From contig NZ_JAALJH010000001.1 in assembly GCF_011064615.1 (NCBI RefSeq), positions 248,001 through 312,000 of the forward strand: a stretch of DNA of 64,000 bases, written 5' to 3'. The DNA comes from Aquisphaera insulae. Its GTDB lineage: Bacteria > Planctomycetota > Planctomycetia > Isosphaerales > Isosphaeraceae. The notes under the pieces were generated by a model. That model had not been told where the DNA came from, made no database searches, and saw nothing but the letters and a program-made list of their open reading frames with translations. Numbering within the stretch: the stretch's first letter is position 1; the number at the start of each line of letters is the position of its first letter. A program made the position numbers and the translations under genes. This document shows positions 17,465-27,079 of this stretch, piece by piece.

Positions 17465-20400
17465 ATGTCCACCTCGCTTGTGCTTGCCCTTGGCCTCGCG
17501 TCGTGCACTCTACCCTCGACCGCTCCACCCGACTCGATCCGAGTGACGGTGCAGGAGAGAGGATCCGGACGCCCCCTCGCGGGGGCCCGGATCTGGATGG
17601 AGCCGAACCAGGCCGGTCCGGCGTCCATCACCAACGAACAAGGGCAGTTCGAGGTTCCTCCATCCTCGGCCTTCGTCGTCGCGCCCGGCGACGGTCAGCT
17701 TGGGCCCATGTTCCGGCTCCGGGCCGAGGACGCACGGGCCTGGCGGTTGGAGCTCGACGACGATCGCGAGCCGGGGAACTCTCAGAACCGGACGGCCCTC
17801 GACCAGGTCACTCCGCAGATCCAGGCCCGCTGGAAGGGCGAGGGACCCGAGGCGGTACTGGTCGTCGAATCCCCGCCCGTGGGCGAGGTCGAGACGACCG
17901 TCCGCGGGCCCGACGGCGCCCTGCTCGAGGATCGAGCCGTCCAGCTCGTCATGGGCGACGAGGGGGGAAATCTCGTCAGGGCGGCACTGGTCTATGCCGG
18001 CAAGACCGATCGCAACGGCGGCATCCGATTCCGAGCCTTCGAGGGCACTCGGCCGTTCGCGATCCGGGTGCCGGGGGTTGGCTACGGGGCCACGGGGAGG
18101 GTTGAGATCGTCGCCGGCCAGGTTACACGCACCACGCTCCCGCCGCTGGCTCGCTTTGCCCGCATCGAGGGCCGCCTGGCCCAGGGCCTGCTGGTCGTTG
18201 GAACGACCATCGCCCTGCACCGGGGACCGTTCGGGTATGAGGTCGGTCCGAGGACACCTTGCGACGACCAGGGACGCTTCACCGTGGTTGACGTCCCCGC
18301 GGGAGAATGCCGCCTGTCCATCTGGAGCGATTCGAAAGAAGGCACGGCATCCTCGGCAACCTTGAACCCCGAGCCCGGCCAGGTGCTCAGGGACGTCGTC
18401 ATCAACGACCGGAAGCCCGCATCGCCGGAGGTCATCAGGGAGAGCCAGCGAGTCAATCGCGGCATGAACGGCGACCCCAAGGCGATCCTGACCTGGGTGG
18501 AAGGCACGGTCCGGGACGAGAAGGGCCGGCCTTTGCCCGCGGCCACGCTCTATCTGCGCACCCAGCATCACGGCGGCCGTCGATTGAACGAGGAGGTCCA
18601 CCGGGCGACGTCCGGCGGGGACGGGAGGTATCGTTTTGAGGGCCCTCTGCTCGCTTCCATGGGGACGATGACGATCGTGGCGACGGCGTCGGGCCGGCCC
18701 CCGGTCGTCGCCTACGCTCCCGGTCCCAATTCGTATCAGGACGAAAGTCAGCGGAAGCCAGCGCGACTGGACGTGACGCTCGCGCCGGCCTCGGCGGCGG
18801 CCTCGGTCCGGGTCCAGGTCGAGGAGGACGGCAAGGGGCTGGAGGCAGTCCCGATCTGGCTTTCACCCGTCGATGGCGTGCTGCTCGACCAACCGGGTTA
18901 CGCCGGCGCGGTGAGGGTCACCGAACGGGACGCCTTGACCGACCTCGTATCCCCCCTGAGGCGGTCGGATCAGGAGGCCCTGGCACGGTTCGAGAATCTG
19001 ATGCCCGGCACCTTCCAACTGACGGCGGGCGTCGCTCCCGAGATGATGGCCTTCCCCCAGCTTTTCGGGGGAGGCCAGTCGGCGCCCCCCTCGGGGATCG
19101 TCCGCGGCCTGGCCGTCCCACCCGGAGGCCGGCTCGAGGCCAGGATGGGCGTGTATCCGCATCGCGACTCGGCCCGAATACGGCTCCTCGCCCCCGATGG
19201 CAGCCCGGTCGCGGGGAGGCCGATCACGCTCCGATTCGGGCGTGGATCTGAGACCACGACGACCTTCGTCAACACCGATGCGGAGGGAGTGATCCAGTTC
19301 CAGTTCGGCAGCCCGGGCTTGTGGACGGTGGAGCTCCTCTATCAGAACGCGACCTCGTCGCGATACTCCGTCCAGGGTGAGCCGTGCTATCGAGCGGAGA
19401 GCACGATCGCGGTCTCGCCCGCGGCCCCCCGCGAGGATCCCGTCACGGTCCGCGCCGTCCGTCGCGAGCCGGGTTCGATCCGCGCCCGGCTCCTCGACAC
19501 GGCGGGCAAGCCAGCATCGGGGAGCATTACGATCGTGGGACCGTTCGCGGATCCGACCGATCCGATCGGGACGACCGACGCCGCGGGCATCGTGACCTTC
19601 GCCGATCTCCCCTCGGGAAGATATCGGCTCCTCGGTTTCCTCCGGGACCGATTGCAGGCCCCGCTCCCGCAGACAGGACGGAATCATCTGGAAGATGAGG
19701 CCCTTCGGGACCATATCATCGTCTTCGAGCGCGAGGTTGACGTGACCTCGGGAGCCGAGGTGTCGATCGACCTGAAGGCGGAGCCCGTCGGATACGTGCG
19801 TGCGGTCTTGAGGATGCCCCGGGATCAAGAGGCGTCCGATCCCTTCGTCAGCCTTCGGGATGACGGACCGTATCAGAGCTACCGCGGCTTCGAGCTGGAT
19901 CGCCCGACCCGAACCTACCTGATCGGCCCGCTTCGCCCGGGACGGTGGCCGCTCGAGATTCAGGAGGACCCAAGGGATGCAGGCACCCCGACCGCACGGC
20001 GCTGGTCGTTTCCGATCGATGTCCAGGCGGGCCGGGTCATCCACACCGAGGTTGACGCGGGGCCTGCGAACGCGGAGACCATACAAACCACCTCGAACCG
20101 GCCAGTCGGCCTGGACCTGGGGGGCATTCGCCTCTTCGACTCCGGTCCGGAAGGCTTTTCCGCGACGGTTGTCCAGGCCGATGGCGAGTCGCCCGCCTAC
20201 GCCGCGCGGGCCCTCTTCTGGCCGGCCGGCGGTCGCGAACCGGTGGCCCGCGGCATCGCCGACGGCGCCGGAGGCCTCACCTGGGCGGGCCTCTGGATGT
20301 CGACGGGTCGTTCCCACGCGAAGGGGCTGGAGCCGGTGAAGCAGCCAACGATCGCCGCCTGGCTGCCGGGTCGAAGCGGGCCGGTCGTCGCGGTCGTCGA

Positions 20401-20998
20401 CCCGTCGAAGCCTGCGCGGCTGGTCCTGCCGCCAACGGCTTCAGCCGCCGGACGAGTCACCCTGGGCGGACGCCCGGCGACCGCTCGCGACCAGGCCCAG
20501 ATCCGGGTCGTGATCGCCGCCGATGGCCGTGGCGTCCTCGGGCCGGCTTTCGACCGCGAAGTCACCTCCGATCCCGAGGGCCGGTTCGAGTTCCCCGACC
20601 TGGCCCCCGGCCGTTACCAGGTCCAGGCCGTTCGCGACGACATCTGGCTGTCGGAGGCCGTTCCCATTGAGGTGGTGGCGGGGCAGCGGCCCGTCCCGGT
20701 CGATCTCGACGTCCCGGCGCCGGGGGCCTCGGTGGAATTGACTCTCGTTGGTTCCGGGAACCGACCGGTCGCCGGACGATCGTTCACGATCCGTCGCCGG
20801 GCCGGCCCCATCACGACCGTCCCGTTGTCCTACCGGACCGACGATCAAGGCGCCGCGCTCGTTCGAGGCCTGGAGCCCGGGCTCCATTCCCTCCTCGTGG
20901 AAGGTGATTCCGGAGCCCACGGCTTCCAGGTGCCGAGGGCCCAGTCGGAAGGGACGATTCCGAAGATTCGGGTGCAAATCTCCGGTCGGGAGCCCTGA
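17465..20998 (+). CDS. Large exported protein with repeated carboxypeptidase-regulatory-like domains
   Basis: 1177 residues. The N-terminus MSTSLVLALGLASC could be a lipoprotein signal, with LASC as lipobox and Cys14 as lipid site, although the usual positive charges are missing. The body is a series of beta-sandwich domains of the carboxypeptidase-regulatory/transthyretin-like type, recognised by recurring turns such as VTVQERGSGRPLAGARIW, TNEQGQFEVP, VEGTVRDEKGRPLPAATLYL, FADLPSGRYRLLGFL and FEFPDLAPGRYQVQAV. Such domains usually mediate folding or binding outside the cytoplasm. About 9 nt separate it from transaldolase, with GAGGGGG before the ATG. The middle (about 340-560) and a C-terminal part (about 885-985) are closely matched by the next gene. 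No catalytic domain is visible. Confidence 0.75.
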   Translation: MSTSLVLALGLASCTLPSTAPPDSIRVTVQERGSGRPLAGARIWMEPNQAGPASITNEQGQFEVPPSSAFVVAPGDGQLGPMFRLRAEDARAWRLELDDDREPGNSQNRTALDQVTPQIQARWKGEGPEAVLVVESPPVGEVETTVRGPDGALLEDRAVQLVMGDEGGNLVRAALVYAGKTDRNGGIRFRAFEGTRPFAIRVPGVGYGATGRVEIVAGQVTRTTLPPLARFARIEGRLAQGLLVVGTTIALHRGPFGYEVGPRTPCDDQGRFTVVDVPAGECRLSIWSDSKEGTASSATLNPEPGQVLRDVVINDRKPASPEVIRESQRVNRGMNGDPKAILTWVEGTVRDEKGRPLPAATLYLRTQHHGGRRLNEEVHRATSGGDGRYRFEGPLLASMGTMTIVATASGRPPVVAYAPGPNSYQDESQRKPARLDVTLAPASAAASVRVQVEEDGKGLEAVPIWLSPVDGVLLDQPGYAGAVRVTERDALTDLVSPLRRSDQEALARFENLMPGTFQLTAGVAPEMMAFPQLFGGGQSAPPSGIVRGLAVPPGGRLEARMGVYPHRDSARIRLLAPDGSPVAGRPITLRFGRGSETTTTFVNTDAEGVIQFQFGSPGLWTVELLYQNATSSRYSVQGEPCYRAESTIAVSPAAPREDPVTVRAVRREPGSIRARLLDTAGKPASGSITIVGPFADPTDPIGTTDAAGIVTFADLPSGRYRLLGFLRDRLQAPLPQTGRNHLEDEALRDHIIVFEREVDVTSGAEVSIDLKAEPVGYVRAVLRMPRDQEASDPFVSLRDDGPYQSYRGFELDRPTRTYLIGPLRPGRWPLEIQEDPRDAGTPTARRWSFPIDVQAGRVIHTEVDAGPANAETIQTTSNRPVGLDLGGIRLFDSGPEGFSATVVQADGESPAYAARALFWPAGGREPVARGIADGAGGLTWAGLWMSTGRSHAKGLEPVKQPTIAAWLPGRSGPVVAVVDPSKPARLVLPPTASAAGRVTLGGRPATARDQAQIRVVIAADGRGVLGPAFDREVTSDPEGRFEFPDLAPGRYQVQAVRDDIWLSEAVPIEVVAGQRPVPVDLDVPAPGASVELTLVGSGNRPVAGRSFTIRRRAGPITTVPLSYRTDDQGAALVRGLEPGLHSLLVEGDSGAHGFQVPRAQSEGTIPKIRVQISGREP

Positions 20999-21062
20999 CC
21001 GATCGGCGACTGGGATCCTGTTGCTCGGTGGAAGCCGATCGGCTTCGACACGGGGGACGCAC

Positions 21063-22304
21063 ATGGCCCACGGCATCGTCCTGGCGGCGTTGTTGGTCCT
21101 GGGCCAATCGCCCGCGGTCGGAGCGAGACGATTGGACGCCGCGAAGCCGTCGCTCCCGGACGCCAGCGACGAGGCGAAGACGCAGAACGCCCGACTGAAA
21201 CGCACGTTCTTCGGCGATATCAACAAGACGATCACCTGGGTGGAGGGGATCGTTCGCGACCCGGACGGCAGACCGTGCCCCGGAGAGGTCGTCTACCTGA
21301 AGGCTCCCTGTCACGACACGACGTGGCGGGTCAACCTCGACGTTCGCAAGACGATCACGGACGAGTCGGGTCGTTACCATTTCGACGGCCGGTTGTATCC
21401 CCTGGTGGATACGATGACGATCCTGGCGACCTCCCACGGTCGACCGCCCGTCGTCGGCTTTGCGCCGGGGCCGGATCCCGCCCTGGAAGACGACGAGCGG
21501 GAACCGGCCCGCCTTGACCTCACCTTGCCCAGGTCCGGGACCGGGACGTCGTTGCAGGTCCGGGTCGTCCACGACGGCCGGAACCTGGAGGGAATCACGG
21601 TTCGGCTCGCCGCGGGTGACGGGAGATTCCTGATCGGTGGCGGCTGGGAAGGGACCCGGTCCAAGGGCGTACTTGGCGAGTTCGAGGATCTCACCGAACC
21701 CATGGCGCAGACCGGGAGCGACGGCGTGGCGCGGTTCGAGAACCTCGTGCCGGGGACCTTCGACGTTTTCGCGGGCTCGTATCCGAACCTATCCGAGCTC
21801 AGCGCCCAGTCCGGTGAGATCGCACACAATCGGCCTTACGGATTGGTTCGAGGGCTCGTTCTCGCACCGGGGGGCTCGGCCAGCACGGTCGTTCCGACGT
21901 TCGTGGGCGAGGACGCGGAACGGGAGCAGTTCGCCGCCCGGAAGCCCACGACGTCCTACAGCGGAAGGATTGATCGGATGATCGGCGGGATCCCCGTCCT
22001 CGACTCGAGCCCCCGGGGATTCTCCGTCACGGTCCTCCTGCCAGACGGCGTCACGCCGGCCTATGCCGCTCGTGCACTCTTCTTCGCGCCCGGTTCTCGG
22101 GCGGCGGACGCCCAAGGCATCGCCGACGGTGCCGGCCGACTGACCTGGTCGGGCGACCAGATCAAGCCGATCGAAGAGAAGGTCAAGCGAGATCCTCCGC
22201 AGGCGCCGACCATCATCGTCTCGTCGCCCGGAGTCGACGGTCCCGTCGTGGTAACGCTCCGGTCTGGGGACCCGATCCGGCTGGTCCTCCCCGCGACGCC
22301 CTGA
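21063..22304 (+). CDS. Exported carboxypeptidase-regulatory-like protein, short paralogue of the previous gene
   Basis: 413 residues with a signal peptide (MAHGIVLAALLVLGQSPAVGA). The segment from about residue 48 (NKTITWVEGIVRDPDGRP) to about 245 matches the middle of the preceding 1177-residue protein, including YRFEG/YHFDG, GRPPVV-FAPGP and ARFENLVPGTF. The last 110 residues match a C-terminal part of that protein (GFSVTVLLPDG, PAYAARALFF, GIADGAGRLTW). The intervening domains of the larger protein are absent, so this looks like a duplicate with an internal deletion, or the larger one expanded. The start at 21063 is chosen because the signal peptide begins there. Function unknown; the protein is probably periplasmic or surface-located. 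Confidence 0.75.
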   Translation: MAHGIVLAALLVLGQSPAVGARRLDAAKPSLPDASDEAKTQNARLKRTFFGDINKTITWVEGIVRDPDGRPCPGEVVYLKAPCHDTTWRVNLDVRKTITDESGRYHFDGRLYPLVDTMTILATSHGRPPVVGFAPGPDPALEDDEREPARLDLTLPRSGTGTSLQVRVVHDGRNLEGITVRLAAGDGRFLIGGGWEGTRSKGVLGEFEDLTEPMAQTGSDGVARFENLVPGTFDVFAGSYPNLSELSAQSGEIAHNRPYGLVRGLVLAPGGSASTVVPTFVGEDAEREQFAARKPTTSYSGRIDRMIGGIPVLDSSPRGFSVTVLLPDGVTPAYAARALFFAPGSRAADAQGIADGAGRLTWSGDQIKPIEEKVKRDPPQAPTIIVSSPGVDGPVVVTLRSGDPIRLVLPATP

Positions 22305-22329
22305 GAAGGTCTCAATCCGACCGGACGTC

Positions 22330-22593
22330 TCATCGCCCCGCCTTGACCGGGAAGTCGCCCCAGAGCTCGACGATCTGGCCGTCCTCGAGTCTGTCATCGG
22401 CCTGATCGCTGACCGGCGTGGGCTGATGGAATGGGCCGATCTCCACGGCAGCGGGGGCAGGCCCCTCCGTCGGAATCGCGTCGATCGGCTCGGGGAGGGG
22501 CAGGCCGATGGCGTCGCCCTCGCTCACCGGTTCGGCGTCGAATCGAAACGAAGCCAGGCCGAGCCATGATTGCGCCTGAATGATCCTCGTCAA
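22330..22593 (-). CDS. Possible small acidic protein
   Basis: A reverse-strand frame in the 368-nt gap between two forward genes. Read from a TTG it gives 87 residues; an in-frame ATG at 22674 would give 114 but overlaps the next gene's start. The sequence from SWLGLASFRFDAEPVSEGD to the end (VELWGDFPVKAGR) is rich in Pro, Asp and Glu, with GC-rich third codon positions and no low-complexity Arg runs, unlike most chance frames here. No strong Shine-Dalgarno supports the TTG. I recognise no family. It may be a real small gene, a remnant or chance. Confidence 0.35.
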   Translation of the reverse strand: MTRIIQAQSWLGLASFRFDAEPVSEGDAIGLPLPEPIDAIPTEGPAPAAVEIGPFHQPTPVSDQADDRLEDGQIVELWGDFPVKAGR

Positions 22594-22672
22594 ATCCTCG
22601 GCCCCGTGCAAAGGGAGGGAACGCTTTGGTAAGGTTGAGGACGTCGGACCGGCTCGACTCAGGAGGATGGAC

Positions 22673-25531
22673 ATGGGACATGGGATCGTGTTGGCGGCCT
22701 TGATGATCCTGGCCCAGGCGCCCGCGGACGTTCCGAAGGGGCTGGACGCCGCCAGGCGGCTGCTCCAGAACGGTCGCTACGCCGAGGCGGACGAGGCCTA
22801 CGCATCGGCACTCGCCGACGCCGGCAAGCAGCCCGGCGGTGCCACACCGGCCGTGAGGGCCGCCGTCGCCCTGGGTCGGGCCGAGTGCCAGGCCAGTCAG
22901 GGCGAGACGGGGAAGGCCGTCGAGGGACTCAAGGCGCTCATCGCCGAGCAGCCGAAGAATGCGGAAGGGATCGCGAGACTCGCCGACCTTCACTTCCTGA
23001 GAGGGGCCTGGGGGGACGCGGAGGCCGCCGCGAAGAAGGCCCTGGAGGTCGCCCCGGACCACATCCCGGCGCGCTGGGTCGTGGCGCGGCTGCTCGAGGC
23101 GCGGGGCAGGCGTGAGGAGGCGATTGCGGCCTGCAAGTGGTTCGTCGATCACCGCAACGGCCGGCCCGACGACCTCGCCCGGAACGCCGAGAACCTGCTG
23201 ATCGTCGGCCAGGCGGCCGAGCGCTATTATCGCTCGACGGCCCGGGGCGAGGACCTCAGCGGGGCTCTCAACGACGTGATCAACGAGATCTACGAGGCCG
23301 CCCTCCGGGCCGACCCGAATTGCTGGCAGGCCCCCTGGCTGGAGGGGAAGCTATTCCTCTCGGGCTACAACGAGCGGGCGGCCGCCAAGGAGCTGGCCCG
23401 GGCGCAGCAGATCAACCCGCTCTCGCCGGAGGTGCTCGTCACGCTCGGGCAGGCGGACCTGCAAGGCTATCGGCTCTCGGCCGGTCGGAAGAAGGGGGAG
23501 GCGGCCCTCGAGATCAACCCGCATTTCGGGCCGGCCCACGTCCTGCTGGCGGACCTGAACATCTCCGACGAGCGATTCGCCGACGCGCTCAAGGCCGCCG
23601 AGAAGGCGGTCGCCGAGAACCCGCGCGACGAGGACGCCCTGGGCCGGCTGGCGGCCTCGCGGAGGCTGCTCGTGGACGCGCCCGGGGCGCAGGCCGCGGA
23701 GCTGATGGCGCTGGCGAACAGCCCGCGGCCCGCGACCTTCTACGCGGCCGTGGGGGAGCGACTCGCCGATCGCCGCAAGTATCTCTCCGCGGAGCGCGCC
23801 TTCCTGCTCGCCGCCCAGGCCGATCCCACCCGCGCCGATGCCCCGATCGGCCTGGGGATGCTCTACATGCAGATCGGCCGCGAGGCCGAGGCGCGGAGCC
23901 TCTTCGATGAGGCCTTCGCCGCCGACCCGTTCAACGTCCGGGCCGACAACATGATGAAGGTCCTCAAGCACATGGAGGCGTATTCCCCGATCGAGTCGCG
24001 GCACTACAGCGTGCTCGTGGATCCGACCCAGGACGAGCTCCTGGGGAAGTACATGTCGCGCTACCTGGAGTCGATCTTCGACGAGCTGACGACCCGCTTC
24101 GGCTACGTCCCGCCGGGACGGACCCGGATCGAGATCATGAAGAACCACCAGTGGTTCAGCGGCCGGACCATCGGCCTCCCGTTCATCCCGACCGTGGGGG
24201 CCTGCACGGGCAAGGTCGTCGCGCTCGCCAGTCCGAAGGCCACGGGTAAGCCCTTCAACTGGGCCCGCGTGCTCAAGCACGAACTCGTGCACGTGATCAC
24301 GCTCCAGCAGACCGAATTCAACATCCCGCACTGGTACACCGAGGCCCTCGCCGTCGAGAGCGAGGGCTTCCCGCGGCCCCAGGAATGGAACAGGATGCTC
24401 CTGGAGCGAGTCCCCGGCCGGTCCAAGCTCCTGAACCTGGACACCATCAATCTCGGCTTCATCCGCCCGAATGAGGCCGAGGATCGTCAGATGGCCTATT
24501 GCCAGGCCCAGCTCTACGCACGCTACATGCTGAAACGCTTCGGGGACGACGCCCTGATCAAGTTGCTGATGGCCTACCGTCGCGGGCTGACGACCGACCG
24601 GGCCATCCGTGAGTGCTTCGGCGTCGACAAGCCCGATTTCGAGAAGGGCTATCTCGCCTACCTGGACGAGGTCATCAAGACGATCCGGGTCCGCGTGAAC
24701 AGCGACGAGAAGCCGGTCAAGTTCTCGCAGCTCGAGCGGCAGCTCAAGCAGAAGCCGGACGACCCGGACCTGAACGCGCAGATGGCCTACGAGCACTACG
24801 CCCGCCGCGACTACAAGGCGGCCCGCCCGCTCGCGGAGAAGGCCCTCTCGCTCAGGCCGCATCATCCGCTGGCGAGCTACGTGAAGGCCCGGCTGCTCAC
24901 GACGATCGGCGATGACGACGCGGCCCGGTCCGTCCTGGAGCCGGCCCTCGACGAGTCGAAGCCGGACGAGCGGGTCGTCGATCTCCTGGGACAGCTCCGG
25001 ATGAAGGCCGGCCTGCTCGACGAGGCGGAGAAGCTCTTCGAGCTGGCCCGCAAGGATAACCCCTACAACACCAAGTGGATCGCCAACCTGGCCCGGATTC
25101 ACGTCCGGCAGAAGCGGACGGATCAGTTCCTCAAGGATCTGGCGATGATCGCGGCGAACGACGCCGACGACATCACCATCCGCAAGGAGCTGGCCGAGCG
25201 GCACCTTGCCGCGGGCCGGCCCGGAGAGGCGGCGAAATGGGCCGAGGAATGGCTCCAGATCGACGTCTACGACCCCACCGCCCACGTCATCCTCGCGGAC
25301 GCCAGCGCGGGGACCGGCAAGCTCGCCGGGGCGATCGAGGAATACGAGACCGCGCTCTCCTTGAAGGTGAAGAAGCCGAACGACGTTCGCACCAAGATTG
25401 CCCACGCCCAGCTCGGCCTCGGCCGACGTGACGACGCCCGGAAGACCCTGGAAGCCATCCTCAAGGAAGATCCCGGCCACCCCGAGGCGAAGAAACTGCG
25501 AGAGTCCCTGGACTCGACTCCGGGAGGATGA
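22673..25531 (+). CDS. Exported TPR protein with gluzincin-type metallopeptidase domain
   Basis: 952 residues. The start is set by AGGAGG six nt upstream of the ATG that opens the signal-like MGHGIVLAALMILAQAPA. TPR repeats fill about 20-440 and again 690-940 (helix pairs such as YAEADEAYASALADAG and YKAARPLAEKALSLRP). Between them lies a peptidase_MA-like domain with HELVH (536-540) and the downstream Glu557 in HWYTEALA, the expected zinc ligands and catalytic Glu of a gluzincin. It may process or sense periplasmic proteins, with the TPRs as docking surface; the substrate is unknown. The signal sequence closely resembles that of the gene upstream, although the mature parts are unrelated. Confidence 0.85.
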   Translation: MGHGIVLAALMILAQAPADVPKGLDAARRLLQNGRYAEADEAYASALADAGKQPGGATPAVRAAVALGRAECQASQGETGKAVEGLKALIAEQPKNAEGIARLADLHFLRGAWGDAEAAAKKALEVAPDHIPARWVVARLLEARGRREEAIAACKWFVDHRNGRPDDLARNAENLLIVGQAAERYYRSTARGEDLSGALNDVINEIYEAALRADPNCWQAPWLEGKLFLSGYNERAAAKELARAQQINPLSPEVLVTLGQADLQGYRLSAGRKKGEAALEINPHFGPAHVLLADLNISDERFADALKAAEKAVAENPRDEDALGRLAASRRLLVDAPGAQAAELMALANSPRPATFYAAVGERLADRRKYLSAERAFLLAAQADPTRADAPIGLGMLYMQIGREAEARSLFDEAFAADPFNVRADNMMKVLKHMEAYSPIESRHYSVLVDPTQDELLGKYMSRYLESIFDELTTRFGYVPPGRTRIEIMKNHQWFSGRTIGLPFIPTVGACTGKVVALASPKATGKPFNWARVLKHELVHVITLQQTEFNIPHWYTEALAVESEGFPRPQEWNRMLLERVPGRSKLLNLDTINLGFIRPNEAEDRQMAYCQAQLYARYMLKRFGDDALIKLLMAYRRGLTTDRAIRECFGVDKPDFEKGYLAYLDEVIKTIRVRVNSDEKPVKFSQLERQLKQKPDDPDLNAQMAYEHYARRDYKAARPLAEKALSLRPHHPLASYVKARLLTTIGDDDAARSVLEPALDESKPDERVVDLLGQLRMKAGLLDEAEKLFELARKDNPYNTKWIANLARIHVRQKRTDQFLKDLAMIAANDADDITIRKELAERHLAAGRPGEAAKWAEEWLQIDVYDPTAHVILADASAGTGKLAGAIEEYETALSLKVKKPNDVRTKIAHAQLGLGRRDDARKTLEAILKEDPGHPEAKKLRESLDSTPGG

Positions 25532-25807
25532 CGCCCGGGGCCGCGCCTCGTCTCGGCGTCGGCTCGATTCGGCGGCCCGGTCCCACCGGAAGCGGGTGCT
25601 CGGACGGGATCCTGCATCGGTCGTCGCGGCGCCGTTTCACATGCATTCACCTACAAAAAGGAGAGCCTAGGCCGGTTGGGAGTTGCTTCTTTGCTGCTTG
25701 CGCGTATTGAGATGAGGCGGGTGAGCATTTAGCTCGAGCTGGCATGTAGTCGATCGACCTCCAGGATGGAGAACCGATCACCACCTCTCTCTCTCTTGAG
25801 GGTCTTC

Positions 25808-26974
25808 ATGAACATCATTGATGCGATCAAGGGGCAAGTCACGGGCGAGGTCCTGAGCAAGATCAGCGCGTTGCTCGGCGAAAGCGAGGACAGGACGAAG
25901 AGCGCACTCGGCGCCGCGGTCCCCGGATTGCTGGCGCTCCTGAGCAGCCTGGCCTCCACGAGCGGGGGAGCGGACAAGCTCGCGAACGCGCTCAAGACGG
26001 TGGATCCGAGCAAGGATGGCAATCTCGGCGATGTCCTATCGGGTCCGGATCTGTCCTCGCTTCAGGAGAAGGGGATCGGCTGGCTGTCGTCCCTCTTCGG
26101 ATCCGCCGCGCTGCCGATCATCATCGGGATCCTCGGCAAGTTCGCCGGGGTGGGAGCCAGTCAGCTCAAGGGCCTGCTCGGGACGCTCGCCCCGTTCATC
26201 CTGAGCATGATCGCCAAGCAGTTGTCGGGCAAGCCGCTGACGTCGCAGACGGTCTCATCCTTCTTCGAGGACCAGAAGGCCAACATCAAGGCCGCCCTCC
26301 CGCCCGGCCTCTCGTTCGCGGATGTTCCCGGCCTTGGCAGCTTGACCGGCGCGGCCGGCGCGGCCGGCCATGCGGCCCAGAAGGCGGCCGCGGCCGCCCG
26401 CGACGAGGCCGCCGGCCTGCCGGGGTGGCTGCTCCCGCTCGTCGGCGTGCTGGTCCTGGGCGGACTGGCCTGGTACTTCCTGTCGGGCAACGAGGCCCCG
26501 GTCGTGGCACCGGACCAGGGCGATGCCAACCGCGCCCGCGTCGAGCCCGCTCCGACCAAGGGGGCCCCCGTCGCCAAGTCCGAGCCCGACGCGTCGAAGT
26601 CCGCGCCGGTCGTGACGGCCGCACCCGTCGCACCCGCCGCCGAGGCCGTCGCGCAGGTCTCCACCCTCACCAAGGATCTCGGCTCGGCCTACACGACCCT
26701 CGCCGAGATCCTCGGCAGCGTGAAGGACGGCCCCACCGCGGAAGCCTCCCTCCCCAAGCTGACCGACCTGTCGACCAAGGTTGATGGATTCAAGGGGATC
26801 TACGACAAGCTCAACGAGGCCGGCAAGGCGGCCATCGCCAAGATCGCCACGGAGCAGCTCGGCAAGCTCAAAGACGTCGCCGACACCGTCCTCAAGGTCC
26901 CCGGCCTCTCCGACAAGTTCAAGGAGATCCTGCAGGCGATCCTGACCAAGCTGGCCGGCTTCAAGGTCGGCTGA
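25808..26974 (+). CDS. DUF937 protein with central transmembrane segment
   Basis: 388 residues. The N-terminal 170 (MNIIDAIKGQVTGEVLSKISALLGESED, then ALGAAVPGLLALLSSLAS and IIIGILGKFAGVGASQLKGLLG) match the DUF937 family, whose role is unknown. An Ala-rich linker leads to one transmembrane helix (about 206-226, WLLPLVGVLVLGGLAWYFLSG), a Pro/Ala-rich spacer (VEPAPTKGAPVAKSEPDASKSAP), and a C-terminal helical domain of about 110 residues (LTKDLGSAYTTLAEILGSV to LTKLAGFKVG). That tail resembles domains of OmpA-like planctomycete proteins but lacks a clear peptidoglycan-binding motif. GAGGG precedes the ATG. A strong hairpin 37 nt after the stop suggests transcription ends there. Confidence 0.75.
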   Translation: MNIIDAIKGQVTGEVLSKISALLGESEDRTKSALGAAVPGLLALLSSLASTSGGADKLANALKTVDPSKDGNLGDVLSGPDLSSLQEKGIGWLSSLFGSAALPIIIGILGKFAGVGASQLKGLLGTLAPFILSMIAKQLSGKPLTSQTVSSFFEDQKANIKAALPPGLSFADVPGLGSLTGAAGAAGHAAQKAAAAARDEAAGLPGWLLPLVGVLVLGGLAWYFLSGNEAPVVAPDQGDANRARVEPAPTKGAPVAKSEPDASKSAPVVTAAPVAPAAEAVAQVSTLTKDLGSAYTTLAEILGSVKDGPTAEASLPKLTDLSTKVDGFKGIYDKLNEAGKAAIAKIATEQLGKLKDVADTVLKVPGLSDKFKEILQAILTKLAGFKVG

Positions 26975-27010
26975 TCCTGACCCCCGGTTCGCGACCTACC
27001 CCTGGAACCA

Positions 27011-27038
27011 GGCCCGGCATTCCCTGGGATGCCGGGCC
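27011..27038 (+). terminator. Strong hairpin after the DUF937 gene
   Basis: A perfect 10-bp stem, GGCCCGGCAT and ATGCCGGGCC, around the 8-nt loop TCCCTGGG. It lies 37 nt after a stop codon and about 40 nt before the next start. There is no T-tract, so if it terminates it does so without the classic intrinsic signal; a 5' leader structure for the next gene is the alternative. Confidence 0.5.
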
Positions 27039-27079
27039 GGTTCGCGCGCCCCTGCGATTGCACCAACAGGAAGACCACC

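Noticed and set aside
23351-25480. Long reverse-strand frame opposite the TPR/gluzincin gene
   Set aside because: The forward frame has clear TPR and HELVH motifs and GC-rich third positions; the reverse frame shows no domain.
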